Assembly (NCBI RefSeq): GCF_004340785.1
Contig: NZ_SLXS01000002.1
Location: 124,001-188,000 of the forward strand
Length of the DNA stretch: 64,000 bases
Reading direction: 5' to 3'
DNA from: Tumebacillus sp. BK434
GTDB lineage: Bacteria; Bacillota; Bacilli; Tumebacillales; Tumebacillaceae
The stretch's first letter is position 1. Every line of letters begins with the position of its first letter. Below are positions 42,864-54,754 of this stretch, in pieces. The notes under the pieces were generated by a model, which saw only the letters and a program-made list of their open reading frames with translations, made no database searches and was not told the origin of the DNA. The translations under genes were made by a program, and so were the position numbers.

Positions 42864-42973
42864 GGGCGGGACATGCTGCGGGTTCACGGTGAAATCTGAA
42901 CCCTTTGATTGAGTAAAAGATTTTTAGAGGAAGGGTATGAGATTTCAATTTCACCACTCCGCATGTCCCGCCC
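42864..42973. repeat. Long imperfect inverted repeat, MITE-like or structured RNA
   Basis: The outer arms GGGCGGGACATGC (42864-42876) and GCATGTCCCGCCC (42961-42973) pair perfectly. Inside, GGTGAAAT near 42888 can pair with ATTTCACC near 42949. The left arm also contains GGGTTCA/TGAACCC. The centre is AT-rich. A further hairpin CTCCC-CCGA-GGGAG follows at 42973-42986. It lies between the mnaA terminator and a minus-strand regulator gene; I see no convincing coding sequence. Target-site duplications are not evident. Confidence 0.55.
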
Positions 42974-43034
42974 TCCCCCGAGGGAGTTGGGGGGACGGGG
43001 CCACTTATTTAGGTAGGGTCAAGGTCACAAGACC

Positions 43035-44348
43035 TTAGGCGTTTTTGGTATTGGTGCGCATGATGAGGCCGAGGCTCTCGTAGCCGGCGAGCGCCTCGCC
43101 GAAGAGTTGCGTCGCCATGGACTGGTCGCCCGCTTTGGCGCAGATGCGCCCGAGCTTGACGAGCAGGTCGGGCATGCGGGTCTGCACGGAGTGGCTGCGG
43201 GCGAGCGTCAGGCTCTCTTCAAGCGCTCTGCGGCCGGCAGCCTCGTCGCCGAGGAAGCAGGAGATCTGGTACGAGAGGGCGAGCGCGCGAGCTCTGTCCT
43301 CTTCGGCGGAGGGGATGTCGTAGCCGAGCGCGTCTTGGAGGCGGCTCTGGGCTTTGTAGACATCTCCGGCGTCGAGGAGGGCTTCGACGAGGTCGAGCAT
43401 GGTGGTGAAGAGGCTGGCGTCGCCGAGCTTCTGCTTTTGTTCGATCGCCAGCTCGAAGTGCTGGTGCGCTTGGGCATGGTCGCCTGTTTTGACGTACAGT
43501 TCGGCGAGGTTGCGCTCCGCTTCGGACAGCTCGTGCTGCGTTTCGAGCTGACGGGAGATGCGCATCGCTTCCTGGAACAGTTCGAGCGCTTTGTCGTACT
43601 GTTCCTGCTCGCGGTAGTTGGCGCCGAGCATGATCAGGGATTCGGCGTATGCTTCGAGGTTGTTCATGCGCGAGACGAGGCTGGTGGCTTTTTCCGCGTA
43701 GTCCAGCGCCTGGTCGTAGTTGCCCATCTTGTGGTGGGTCTGCGAGAGGAGCGAGAGGATCTTGCGGTGCAACTCGTCATCCATCGTATCGTCCGTGGCC
43801 TGATCCGCTTGTTTGAGGTAGTCGAGCGCTTGCGGATAAAACGATTGGCGAAACGACACCTGGGCAAATTGGAAATAGATGCTCGGCAGCCATTCATGAT
43901 GTCCGGACAGGTGGGCTGCAGATTGTGCTTCAAACAGGTATTCGTTCGCTCGGTGATACTCTTCCTGTGTTAAGGCAATGCGCGACAGCAATAAGGCTGA
44001 CTGCGCAATGTAGTGGTGCAAACGAAGCTCCTTCGCATCATTCATGATCTCTTCGGCAAACCGTGTCGCCATCGAGTAGCGCTTGCGGTGCAGGAGCGCC
44101 TCCGATTCGGCGAGCAAGGTCTTCGCCCGTCGCCCCAGCGTTTCTTCCGGCGTTTCTTTAAAATAGCTGTAGGGCGTCTCCAGACGTTCGGCGAGGTAGC
44201 GCAGCAGCTCCTCAGATGGAACCTGCAGGTCGCGCTCGACCAGGCTGAGCGTCGCCGGCGAGATATAATCCCCCGCGATATCTTTAAGGGTGAGATCTAA
44301 TTCTTTGCGCTTCAAGCGCAGCTTTTGCCCGAGGGTCAAATATTGCAT
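43035..44348 (-). CDS. Second HTH-TPR regulator (RRNPP-like)
   Basis: 437 residues from ATG 44348, with AGGAGA upstream. N-terminal helix-turn-helix LGQKLRLKRKELDLTLKDIAGDYISPATLSLVERDLQVPSEELLRYLAERLETPYSYF is followed by about nine TPR-like repeats (for example QALDYLKQADQAT, YDQALDYAEKATSLV, YDKALELFQEAMRIS). Same architecture and nearly the same length as the regulator at 18180-19469, so they are paralogues. No secreted-peptide gene is recognisable beside it. AAGGTC-ACAA-GACCTT (43021-43036) at its end forms a small hairpin without a T tail. Targets and ligand are unknown. Confidence 0.85.
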   Translation of the reverse strand: MQYLTLGQKLRLKRKELDLTLKDIAGDYISPATLSLVERDLQVPSEELLRYLAERLETPYSYFKETPEETLGRRAKTLLAESEALLHRKRYSMATRFAEEIMNDAKELRLHHYIAQSALLLSRIALTQEEYHRANEYLFEAQSAAHLSGHHEWLPSIYFQFAQVSFRQSFYPQALDYLKQADQATDDTMDDELHRKILSLLSQTHHKMGNYDQALDYAEKATSLVSRMNNLEAYAESLIMLGANYREQEQYDKALELFQEAMRISRQLETQHELSEAERNLAELYVKTGDHAQAHQHFELAIEQKQKLGDASLFTTMLDLVEALLDAGDVYKAQSRLQDALGYDIPSAEEDRARALALSYQISCFLGDEAAGRRALEESLTLARSHSVQTRMPDLLVKLGRICAKAGDQSMATQLFGEALAGYESLGLIMRTNTKNA

Positions 44349-44539
44349 AATCGTTTCTCCTATTCCGTGACGGAATCCTGAAATTCATTCTATTGATGAT
44401 AATTTACCACGCCGTCAACCCAAGTGAAAAGAGGCGAATTGCGATTCACAGGCGGGAAAAAATGACGCGGATGGCGGGTCTAGGATGCAGCGAGCAGGGA
44501 AAAGTAGCAAAGACGAGAATATATAGTCTGAATAGAGAC

Positions 44540-44557
44540 TGAATGACTCTTCATTTT
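44540..44557 (+). promoter_or_regulatory. FadR-like operator upstream of the thiolase
   Basis: TGAATGACTCTTCATTTT closely resembles the Bacillus FadR palindrome TGAATGAnTAnTCATTCA (from memory). It ends 2 bp before the ribosome site of the thiolase gene. Just upstream is AGTCT-N6-AGACT (44525-44540). Repression relieved by acyl-CoA would be expected; inference. Confidence 0.45.
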
Positions 44558-44575
44558 CGAAAGGAGTTACACACA

Positions 44576-45760
44576 ATGGCAAATCGTGATGCAGTGATTG
44601 TAAGCGCTGTCCGCACAGCGATCGGCAACTTTCAAGGGGCGCTGGCCGGCATTCCGGCACCGGAGCTCGGCGCTATCGTTTTGAATGAAGCACTCAACCG
44701 CGCAGGGGTGTCGAAAGACCTGGTTGACGAAGTGATCATGGGCAACGTCCTGCAGGCGGGCCTCGGCCAGAACCCGGCTCGTCAGGCATCGGTAAAAGCA
44801 GGCCTGCCGAACACGATCGCATCGATGACGATCAACAAGGTCTGCGGCTCCGGCCTCAAAGCGGTCATGCTGGCAGCGCAAGCGATCAAAGCGGGCGACG
44901 CAGACGTGATCCTCGCCGGCGGCATGGAAAATATGTCCCGCGCGCCGTATTTATTGGAAGGCGCTCGCACCGGCTACCGCATGGGCGACCAGAAAGTGAC
45001 CGACATCATGATCCGCGACGGCCTGTGGTGCGCTTTTGACGATACCCACATGGGCATCACCGCGGAGAACGTGGCGGAGCGCTACGGCCTGACCCGCGAG
45101 GAGCAGGATGAGTTCGCCGCCTGGTCGCAGCAAAAAGCGGAAGCGGCACTGGCGTCCGACCGCTTCAAAGATGAGATCGTGCCGGTGCAGATCCCGCAGC
45201 GCAAAGGCGACCCGATCGTGTTTGACAAAGACGAGTTCCCGCGTGCAGGCACCACGGCTGAGTCGCTCGGCAAACTCCGCGCGGCCTTCAAGAAGGACGG
45301 CACCGTCACCGCCGGCAACGCGTCGGGCATCAACGACGGCGCAGCAGCTGTGCTCGTCATGTCCCGTGAGAAGGCGGAAGCGCTCGGCCTGAAGATCCTC
45401 GGCACCGTCACCGCCTACGCGTCTGCCGGCCTCGACCCGAACGTGATGGGCCTCGGTCCGATCTACGCGACCAAGAAAGCGCTGGAGCGCGCCAACCTGT
45501 CGATCGGCGAGATCGACCTGATCGAAGCGAACGAAGCGTTTGCCGCCCAGTCGCTGGCTGTCGGCCGCGACCTCGAGATCCCGCGCGAGAAGCTGAACGT
45601 CAACGGCGGCGCGATCGCCCTCGGCCATCCGATCGGCGCATCGGGCACCCGCGTGCTCGTCTCCCTGATCCACGAGATGGAGAAACAGGATGCAAAACGC
45701 GGCCTGGCGACGCTCTGCATCGGCGGCGGCCAAGGCGTGGCGCTGGTGTTCGAACGCTAA
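44576..45760 (+). CDS. Acetyl-CoA acetyltransferase (thiolase)
   Basis: Condenses two acetyl-CoA to acetoacetyl-CoA or runs the reverse reaction. 394 residues from ATG 44576, with AAAGGAG 9 bp upstream. The catalytic cysteine is in [15 protein letters not shown] (about residue 88). [24 protein letters not shown] and the second cysteine in [10 protein letters not shown] complete the active site. The length favours biosynthetic/degradative thiolase of the ThlA/MmgA/AtoB type. It could take up the acetoacetyl-CoA that Kce-type lysine or fatty-acid degradation yields. It stands alone, with no hydroxybutyryl-CoA dehydrogenase next to it. Confidence 0.93.
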   Translation: MANRDAVIVSAVRTAIGNFQGALAGIPAPELGAIVLNEALNRAGVSKDLVDEVIMGNVLQAGLGQNPARQASVKAGLPNTIASMTINKVCGSGLKAVMLAAQAIKAGDADVILAGGMENMSRAPYLLEGARTGYRMGDQKVTDIMIRDGLWCAFDDTHMGITAENVAERYGLTREEQDEFAAWSQQKAEAALASDRFKDEIVPVQIPQRKGDPIVFDKDEFPRAGTTAESLGKLRAAFKKDGTVTAGNASGINDGAAAVLVMSREKAEALGLKILGTVTAYASAGLDPNVMGLGPIYATKKALERANLSIGEIDLIEANEAFAAQSLAVGRDLEIPREKLNVNGGAIALGHPIGASGTRVLVSLIHEMEKQDAKRGLATLCIGGGQGVALVFER

Positions 45761-45773
45761 GAAAATTCGGCTT

Positions 45774-45837
45774 TGTGGCGACTTTTAACAATTCTTTGTC
45801 GGTTTTATGAACGGCGTATAAAACTTGCGTCGCCACA
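45774..45837 (+). other. Nested inverted repeat after the thiolase gene
   Basis: Outer arms TGTGGCGAC (45774-45782) and GTCGCCACA (45829-45837); inner arms GTTTTAT (45802-45808) and ATAAAAC (45818-45824). No T tail, so not a plain terminator. May be the thiolase 3' end or part of the atp leader region. Confidence 0.6.
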
Positions 45838-45860
45838 GGAGTTAGCACCCCTCCGTTTCG

Positions 45861-45966
45861 TTGACAACCCAAGGGGGGATGTAGTAGTATGGTCTCTGGG
45901 TTGGGGTTTCATACAAGGGACTGGTGTCTCGACTGATGAAACTTCCGTTGCCTAGAGACCATTTTT
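45861..45966 (+). promoter_or_regulatory. atp operon promoter and leader hairpin/attenuator
   Basis: TTGACA (45861-45866), 18 bp, TAGTAT (45885-45890). Directly after it GGTCTCT (45891-45897) can pair with AGAGACC (45954-45960), followed by ATTTTTG; inside, GTTTCAT (45906-45912) pairs with ATGAAAC (45936-45942). A second copy, GGTGTCTC (45923-45930), could also pair with GAGACC. Alternative structures ahead of a T-run suggest attenuation. A third hairpin GCCTCA/TGAGGC spans 45992-46030 before atpI. Confidence 0.55.
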
Positions 45967-46048
45967 GTGGACTTTCATACATAAATACACAGCCTCAGGG
46001 TGAACGTATCTAAGGGTACCAGTTTGAGGCAAAGATGGGAGTCTCGAA

Positions 46049-46435
46049 ATGAACGAATTTAATCGGTTGGCCAGAACAACAGTCAAGTACACGCTGATTA
46101 TCACGCTTGTTTTCGCGGCACTCTGGGCCCTGTTGCCAAGCCTCAAGTCGATATTTGCCGGCCTAACGATTGGGTCGGCAGTTAGTTTGTACTTCGCTGT
46201 TAGCGCTTCCAAACAGACCGAGATGGCGGCCGACGTCGCTTTGCGGAATGTGAAGAAACGCCCCAGTGTCGTGATGATGTACCGCATGGTGATGATCCTT
46301 GGCGCCGTGCTCCTCGTACAAGCGCTGGAACCCAGAATCGGGTATGTGAGTCTTCCGGGATTGTTGATAGGCTTCTTCGTTTATCAACTGGTGATCTTGG
46401 CAGGCTTCCTATACAACAAAATCAAAACTTCATAG
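46049..46435 (+). CDS. atpI: ATP synthase protein I
   Basis: 128 residues, four predicted membrane helices, GGGAG 7 bp before ATG 46049. AtpI helps assemble the c-ring or insert Mg2+/subunits of F1Fo; it is the usual first gene of the operon. Sequence is poorly conserved in this family, so the call rests on position, size and topology (LIITLVFAALWALLPSLKSIFAGLTIGSAVSLYFAV and the C-terminal PGLLIGFFVYQLVILAGFLYNKI). A basic cytosolic loop (NVKKRPSV) is typical. Confidence 0.88.
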   Translation: MNEFNRLARTTVKYTLIITLVFAALWALLPSLKSIFAGLTIGSAVSLYFAVSASKQTEMAADVALRNVKKRPSVVMMYRMVMILGAVLLVQALEPRIGYVSLPGLLIGFFVYQLVILAGFLYNKIKTS

Positions 46436-46470
46436 TACCATCACGCTATTTGGAAGGGGTGAAATTTGGA

Positions 46471-47238
46471 ATGGATCACATTTTTCCTACCCTCGGAGAA
46501 GGCTTGTGGGCAATCAACTTGACCGCAATCGGAACCAGCGTGCTGGCCGCTCTCGTTGTGCTGCTTCTGGCGCGTCTGGCAGTGGCAAACATCGATGTGC
46601 GCAGACCGCGCGGCATCCAGAACTTCTTCGAGTGGGTGGTCGACTTCATCACGGGCCTCGCGAAGGATACGATCGGTGACCGTGCGATGACGTATGTTCC
46701 GCTCGCATTCACTTTGATCATCTACCTGTTCGTCGCGAACCAAATGGGTCTGATCACCAACGTCGTAACGCATGTGCATGAACCGATGTTCGGCATCTCG
46801 GCGGGAACGCTGGCTGAACACGATGGCGAAGGTCACGTGTCTTGGTTCATGTCCCCGACCGCGAACTTGAGCGTCGCGATGGCGATGTCGATCGGGATCG
46901 TCGGCATGACGCACATCATTGGTCTGCGCAACCCGCGCCAATACTTCAAGCACTACTTCGAACCGAACCCGGCCTTCTTCATCCTTCACCTGATCGATGA
47001 AGTGGCGAAGTTCCTGACGCTCGGTCTGCGTCTTTACGGGAACATCTTCGCGGGCGAGGTCCTGATTGCCATCCTGCTGGGAATCCCGTTGCTGTTCGGT
47101 ATCATCCCGCTTGGCGGCATCCCGATGATCGTCTGGATCGCGTACTCGATCTTCGTAGGTACGATCCAAGCGTTCGTATTTACAGTCCTGACACTGGTTT
47201 ACATCTCGCAAAAACTGCCGCACAACGAAGCTCACTAG
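46471..47238 (+). CDS. atpB: ATP synthase subunit a
   Basis: Proton-channel stator subunit of Fo. ATG 46471 with GAAGGGGTG 9 bp upstream gives 255 residues. The essential arginine lies in FLTLGLRLYGNIFAGEVL. The proton-pathway segment near the C-terminus is GTIQAFVFTVLTLVYIS. The region HVHEPMFGISAGTLAEHDGEGHVSWFMSPTANLSVAMAMS is an extended loop. Five to six membrane helices. Second gene of the atp operon. Confidence 0.96.
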   Translation: MDHIFPTLGEGLWAINLTAIGTSVLAALVVLLLARLAVANIDVRRPRGIQNFFEWVVDFITGLAKDTIGDRAMTYVPLAFTLIIYLFVANQMGLITNVVTHVHEPMFGISAGTLAEHDGEGHVSWFMSPTANLSVAMAMSIGIVGMTHIIGLRNPRQYFKHYFEPNPAFFILHLIDEVAKFLTLGLRLYGNIFAGEVLIAILLGIPLLFGIIPLGGIPMIVWIAYSIFVGTIQAFVFTVLTLVYISQKLPHNEAH

Positions 47239-47297
47239 GAGTTGTTGGCACGGCAGGCAATCTGCAACACCATGTAACACCCTTTCAATCACAATAA

Positions 47298-47546
<249 letters not shown>

Positions 47547-47633
47547 ACCATTCCGGACGACCAGCAGGTTGGCGGGGCGCTGTTCAGAACGCCTGCGCCT
47601 TCCTTTTGTCCACCCCGAAAGGAGTGAATTTCA

Positions 47634-48119
47634 TTGGAATTGCAACTGGGAACCATGTTAGTGCAGTTGGGGGTCTTCGTCGTCCTCTTCCTGCTGCTGA
47701 AAAAGTTCGCATTTGGTCCTCTCATGCGCGTCATGAACGAGCGTGCTCAATATATCGAGAATCAAATCAACACGGCTGAAAAGAACCGTGAAGAAGCGGA
47801 CCGTCTGGCTTCCGAGCATCGCACCGCGATCGAAAAAGCGAAGCAAGACGCGCACGAACTCATGGAGAACGCACGCCGTACCGGTGAAAAGCAAGCTGCC
47901 GACATCATCGCAGCTGCAGAAACCGAAGCTCGCCGTCTGAAAGAAGAAGCAGTTGCTGATATCAACCGTGAAAAAGAACAAGCGATCGCAGAACTGCGTG
48001 AGCAAGTGGGCAACCTTTCCGTTCTCCTCGCGGGCAAGATCGTCAGCAAAGAGCTGAACGCAGAAGGCCACAAAGCTCTCTTCGAAGAAGCGGTTAAAGA
48101 AATGGGTGTTCGTGTATGA
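47634..48119 (+). CDS. atpF: ATP synthase subunit b
   Basis: Peripheral stalk: one N-terminal membrane helix (LGTMLVQLGVFVVLFLLLKKFAF), then a long charged coiled coil. 161 residues. Start TTG 47634, with AAAGGAGTG 7 bp upstream. The heptad-rich region (about 45-150: ENQINTAEKNREEADRLASEH...) reaches the delta-subunit-binding end. It overlaps atpH by 4 bp (ATGA). Confidence 0.95.
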   Translation: MELQLGTMLVQLGVFVVLFLLLKKFAFGPLMRVMNERAQYIENQINTAEKNREEADRLASEHRTAIEKAKQDAHELMENARRTGEKQAADIIAAAETEARRLKEEAVADINREKEQAIAELREQVGNLSVLLAGKIVSKELNAEGHKALFEEAVKEMGVRV

Positions 48120-48649
48120 AGAACACCGTAGTTGCAAAGCGTTACGCTGAAGCTCTGTACAGTGTTGCGGGCGAACGCGGTCAAGCCGATTCGGTCGAAC
48201 AAGAATTGGCTGGGATCCTTGATGTCTTCAAGTCTCATCCGGAGCTCACGAACATTCTTGAGCACCCGGGCATCTCGATCGACGCGAAGAAAAAGCAGGT
48301 AAACGAGCTGTTCAACGGCCGCGTTTCCGAACTGGTCCTGAACTTCCTCAACCTGCTGTTCGACAGCCGTCGTCAAGATGCGCTGGCTGATGTGTACACA
48401 GCGTTCACCGAACTGGCTGACGCTGCAAAAGGTCGCATCAAAGGTGAAGTAGAATCGGCAGTTCCGCTCTCGGATGAAGAGTTGAACGAACTGAAATCCA
48501 AGCTTGGCGCAAACGGCCAGCAGGTGGAGTTTACGACAAAGGTCAACCCGGAACTGATCGGCGGCCTGCGCGTGCGGATCGGGGACCGTGTCCTCGACTA
48601 CTCCGTATCCGGCCAGCTCAACCGTTTCCGTCAAACGCTCAAATACTAG
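48116..48649 (+). CDS. atpH: ATP synthase subunit delta
   Basis: Joins the b dimer to the top of F1. 177 residues. The N-terminal helical domain begins VAKRYAEALYSVAGERG; the C-terminal domain has VNPELIGGLRVRIGDRVLDYSVSGQLNRF, the most conserved segment of the family. Translation is coupled to atpF by ATGA. Confidence 0.96.
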   Translation: MKNTVVAKRYAEALYSVAGERGQADSVEQELAGILDVFKSHPELTNILEHPGISIDAKKKQVNELFNGRVSELVLNFLNLLFDSRRQDALADVYTAFTELADAAKGRIKGEVESAVPLSDEELNELKSKLGANGQQVEFTTKVNPELIGGLRVRIGDRVLDYSVSGQLNRFRQTLKY

Positions 48650-50176
<1,527 letters not shown>

Positions 50177-50226
50177 TCCAAACTGTCGTCTAGCTTAACC
50201 ATTTCATCTGGTAAGGTGGTGGAATC

Positions 50227-52535
<2,309 letters not shown>

Positions 52536-52566
52536 AGCTCCATCTTGGGCTTAGGAGGAAACCGAT

Positions 52567-52977
52567 ATGAACAAAATGCCTATCGAAATCGTCACTCCTG
52601 AACGCAAGGTGTACGCAAATGAGGCAAACCTGATCATCGCGCGCGGCGGCGACGGCGACCTCGGCATCATGGCCGGGCACACGCCTCTCGTCACCACCTT
52701 GAAGATCAGCACCCTCCGCGTGAAAACGGATCAAGGCGAAGATGTGATCTCCGTGGCCGGCGGCTTCTTGGAAGTCAAGCCGGAGAAGGTATCTGTGCTC
52801 GCAGAAGCGGCAGAGCTGCCGGAGGAGATCGACGTCGATCGTGCGACCCGTGCGAAAGAGCGTGCGGAACGCCGTCTGGCGGACCGCGGCGAATCTTTTG
52901 ACCAAGTTCGTGCGGAAATTGCTCTTGAGCGTGCCATCAACCGACTCCGAGTGGCGACGAACAAAAACCATCGCTAA
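52567..52977 (+). CDS. atpC: ATP synthase subunit epsilon
   Basis: 136 residues. The N-terminal beta sandwich (MPIEIVTPERKVYANEANLIIARGGDGDLGIMAGHTPLVTTLK) binds gamma and the c-ring. The C-terminal two-helix part (DVDRATRAKERAERRLADRGESFDQVRAEIALERAINRLRVA) can extend to inhibit hydrolysis. It is the last atp gene and is followed by a terminator. Confidence 0.97.
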   Translation: MNKMPIEIVTPERKVYANEANLIIARGGDGDLGIMAGHTPLVTTLKISTLRVKTDQGEDVISVAGGFLEVKPEKVSVLAEAAELPEEIDVDRATRAKERAERRLADRGESFDQVRAEIALERAINRLRVATNKNHR

Positions 52978-52989
52978 CTGATGCAGCTG

Positions 52990-53022
52990 AAGCTCCACAC
53001 GTTGTACGTGTGGAGCTTTCCT
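52990..53022 (+). terminator. Terminator of the atp operon
   Basis: AAGCTCCACACG (52990-53001), TTGTA loop, CGTGTGGAGCTT (53007-53018). The T tail is short (TTTCCTGTTT). Confidence 0.8.
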
Positions 53023-53117
53023 GTTTGAGAAAGCTTGTTTTCGAGTAAAAACAGGCGGATTTGGAAAATGCTATGGGGAAGCTGTTTTTTGCCCTGTACT
53101 GGCGCTTGAAGCATGGT

Positions 53118-53146
53118 TTTACATGGCTTCCTGACTTTGTTATAAT
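53118..53146 (+). promoter_or_regulatory. nuo operon promoter
   Basis: TTTACA (53118-53123), 17 bp, TATAAT (53141-53146), an excellent sigma-A match about 40 bp before the nuoA ribosome site. Nothing else is visible between 53023 and 53117. Confidence 0.75.
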
Positions 53147-53192
53147 GTTGGGGGCAAAACTGTGAAATCTTTTTGAAGATGGAGGGGCTACT

Positions 53193-53561
53193 ATGGTCTC
53201 GTATTGGAACAGCTACGTCTTTATCTCCCTGTTCCTCTTGTTGGGCTTGCTGCTCCCGATCGGAGCGTTGTGGGTAGCCGGACCGTTCCTGCGTCCGAAG
53301 AACCCCACGCCGGAAAAACTCACGACCTACGAGTCCGGCGTCGAGCCGTTTGGTGAAGCGCACGTCCGTTATAACGTCCGCTACTACCTGTTTGCACTCA
53401 TGTTTGTGGTGTTTGACGTGGAAATCATGTTCCTGTATCCATGGGCTGTATCGTTCGACAGCCTCGGCTTGTTTGGTTTGGTCGAAATGCTGATCTTCCT
53501 TGGACTGTTAGTATTAGGTCTCGTCTATGCCTGGAAAAAGAAGGTGTTGGAATGGAAATGA
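53193..53561 (+). CDS. nuoA: NADH-quinone oxidoreductase subunit A
   Basis: 122 residues, three membrane helices. [49 protein letters not shown] contains the conserved cysteine-free loop and the acidic FDVE segment in helix 2. First gene of an 11-gene complex I operon. GATGGAGGG precedes ATG 53193. Confidence 0.95.
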   Translation: MVSYWNSYVFISLFLLLGLLLPIGALWVAGPFLRPKNPTPEKLTTYESGVEPFGEAHVRYNVRYYLFALMFVVFDVEIMFLYPWAVSFDSLGLFGLVEMLIFLGLLVLGLVYAWKKKVLEWK

Positions 53562-54100
53562 CAAACGCGAACAACAACCAACAGCCGGCTTACATGCAGT
53601 TCGAGGGCTTCACAGAAGAGGAGTCGCAAGAACTGTCCAAAGCAGGCATCATCATCGGTACGCTGGAGCAGATCAAGGGCTGGGCGCGTTCGAACTCGCT
53701 GTGGCCGTTGACCTTTGCGACCGCGTGCTGCGGCATTGAAATGATGGGCACGGGTGCTGCGAACTATGACCTCGACCGTTTCGGGATCATCTTCCGTGCA
53801 TCCCCGCGCCAAGCGGACTGCATCATCATCGCCGGCACGATCACCAAGAAGATGGCGCCGATCTTGAAGCGCCTCTATGATCAAATGCCGGAGCCGAAAT
53901 GGGTCGTGGCGATGGGTTCCTGCGCAACTGCAGGCGGCCCGTATGTACGCGCTTACTCGGTCGTCAAAGGTGCAGACCAGGTGATCCCGGTCGACGTCTA
54001 CATCCCGGGCTGCCCGCCGTCTCCGCCCGCTCTGATCTACGGGCTGAACAAACTCCAGGATAAGATCCGTTTGGAGTCCAAAGGGAAGAAGGTGCGATAG
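53552..54100 (+). CDS. nuoB: NADH-quinone oxidoreductase subunit B
   Basis: Holds the terminal [4Fe-4S] cluster N2. ATG 53552 has AAGGTG 7 bp upstream and overlaps the end of nuoA; ATG 53558 (ATGA overlap) is possible. 182 residues. Cluster cysteines are in [21 protein letters not shown] and [29 protein letters not shown] is highly conserved. Confidence 0.96.
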   Translation: MEMTNANNNQQPAYMQFEGFTEEESQELSKAGIIIGTLEQIKGWARSNSLWPLTFATACCGIEMMGTGAANYDLDRFGIIFRASPRQADCIIIAGTITKKMAPILKRLYDQMPEPKWVVAMGSCATAGGPYVRAYSVVKGADQVIPVDVYIPGCPPSPPALIYGLNKLQDKIRLESKGKKVR

Positions 54101-54739
54101 ATGAGCGAAGAAACCAAAGCGCCTGAATCAAAACCGGAAGCAGCAGCTGAAGTGAAAGCAGAAGCGAAGCCCGAAGCGGCTGCCAAACCTGCAGCAGCGG
54201 CGAAACCGGCGGCAGCAGCGAAGCCGGCAGCTGCCAAAGAAGAAACGCCAGAGACTGTTGACCCGCGCGTAGAAGCGGCCAACGCGAAGCTGGAGCAGAT
54301 CAAACAACGCATCGTGGCCCAATTCGGCGAAGAGGTGATCGAAGAAGCAGCCCTCGCCAAGTTTCAGCCGACGTTCGTGATCAAAAACGAAAACTGGCCG
54401 GCTGTCGTCGAGTTCCTCAAAGTCACCGACGACCTGGCATTTGTCTACGCCGAAGTGATGGCCGGCACCGACCACATGGCCAAAGGCTACTGCGAAGTGT
54501 ACCTCAACGTGCACTCCTTCGTGCTCGACATGGACCTGGCGCTGAAAGTCCGCACCCCGCGCGACGAAGCGTCCGTTCCGTCGATCGCACACATCTTCAA
54601 TGGCTTGAACTGGGAGGAGCGCGAGATCTACGACCTCGTCGGCGTCAACTTCCCGGGGCATCCGGACATGCGCAGAATCATGCTCGAAGACTACTGGCAA
54701 GGGCACCCGCTGCGCAAAGATTACGTTGTGAAGGACTAG
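54101..54739 (+). CDS. nuoC: NADH-quinone oxidoreductase subunit C with low-complexity N-terminal extension
   Basis: 212 residues; the ATG follows the nuoB stop directly. The 30-kDa subunit core starts near residue 60 and ends with SIAHIFNGLNWEEREIYDLVGVNFPGHPDMRRIMLEDYWQGHPLRKDY. Residues 1-55 are a charged Ala/Lys/Pro/Glu-rich tail with KPAAAA-type repeats (about 28-45), absent from most NuoC. It is not fused to NuoD. The tail may be a flexible docking arm for an unknown electron-input partner (inference). Confidence 0.95.
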   Translation: MSEETKAPESKPEAAAEVKAEAKPEAAAKPAAAAKPAAAAKPAAAKEETPETVDPRVEAANAKLEQIKQRIVAQFGEEVIEEAALAKFQPTFVIKNENWPAVVEFLKVTDDLAFVYAEVMAGTDHMAKGYCEVYLNVHSFVLDMDLALKVRTPRDEASVPSIAHIFNGLNWEEREIYDLVGVNFPGHPDMRRIMLEDYWQGHPLRKDYVVKD

Positions 54740-54754
54740 GGGGAAAGGAAAGCG

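Noticed and set aside
42583-42957. Minus-strand frame that might encode a peptide partner for the second TPR regulator
   Set aside because: No signal peptide, Pro/His/Arg-rich, and mostly antisense to mnaA and its terminator. A 26-codon frame (from about 42964) has no export signal either.
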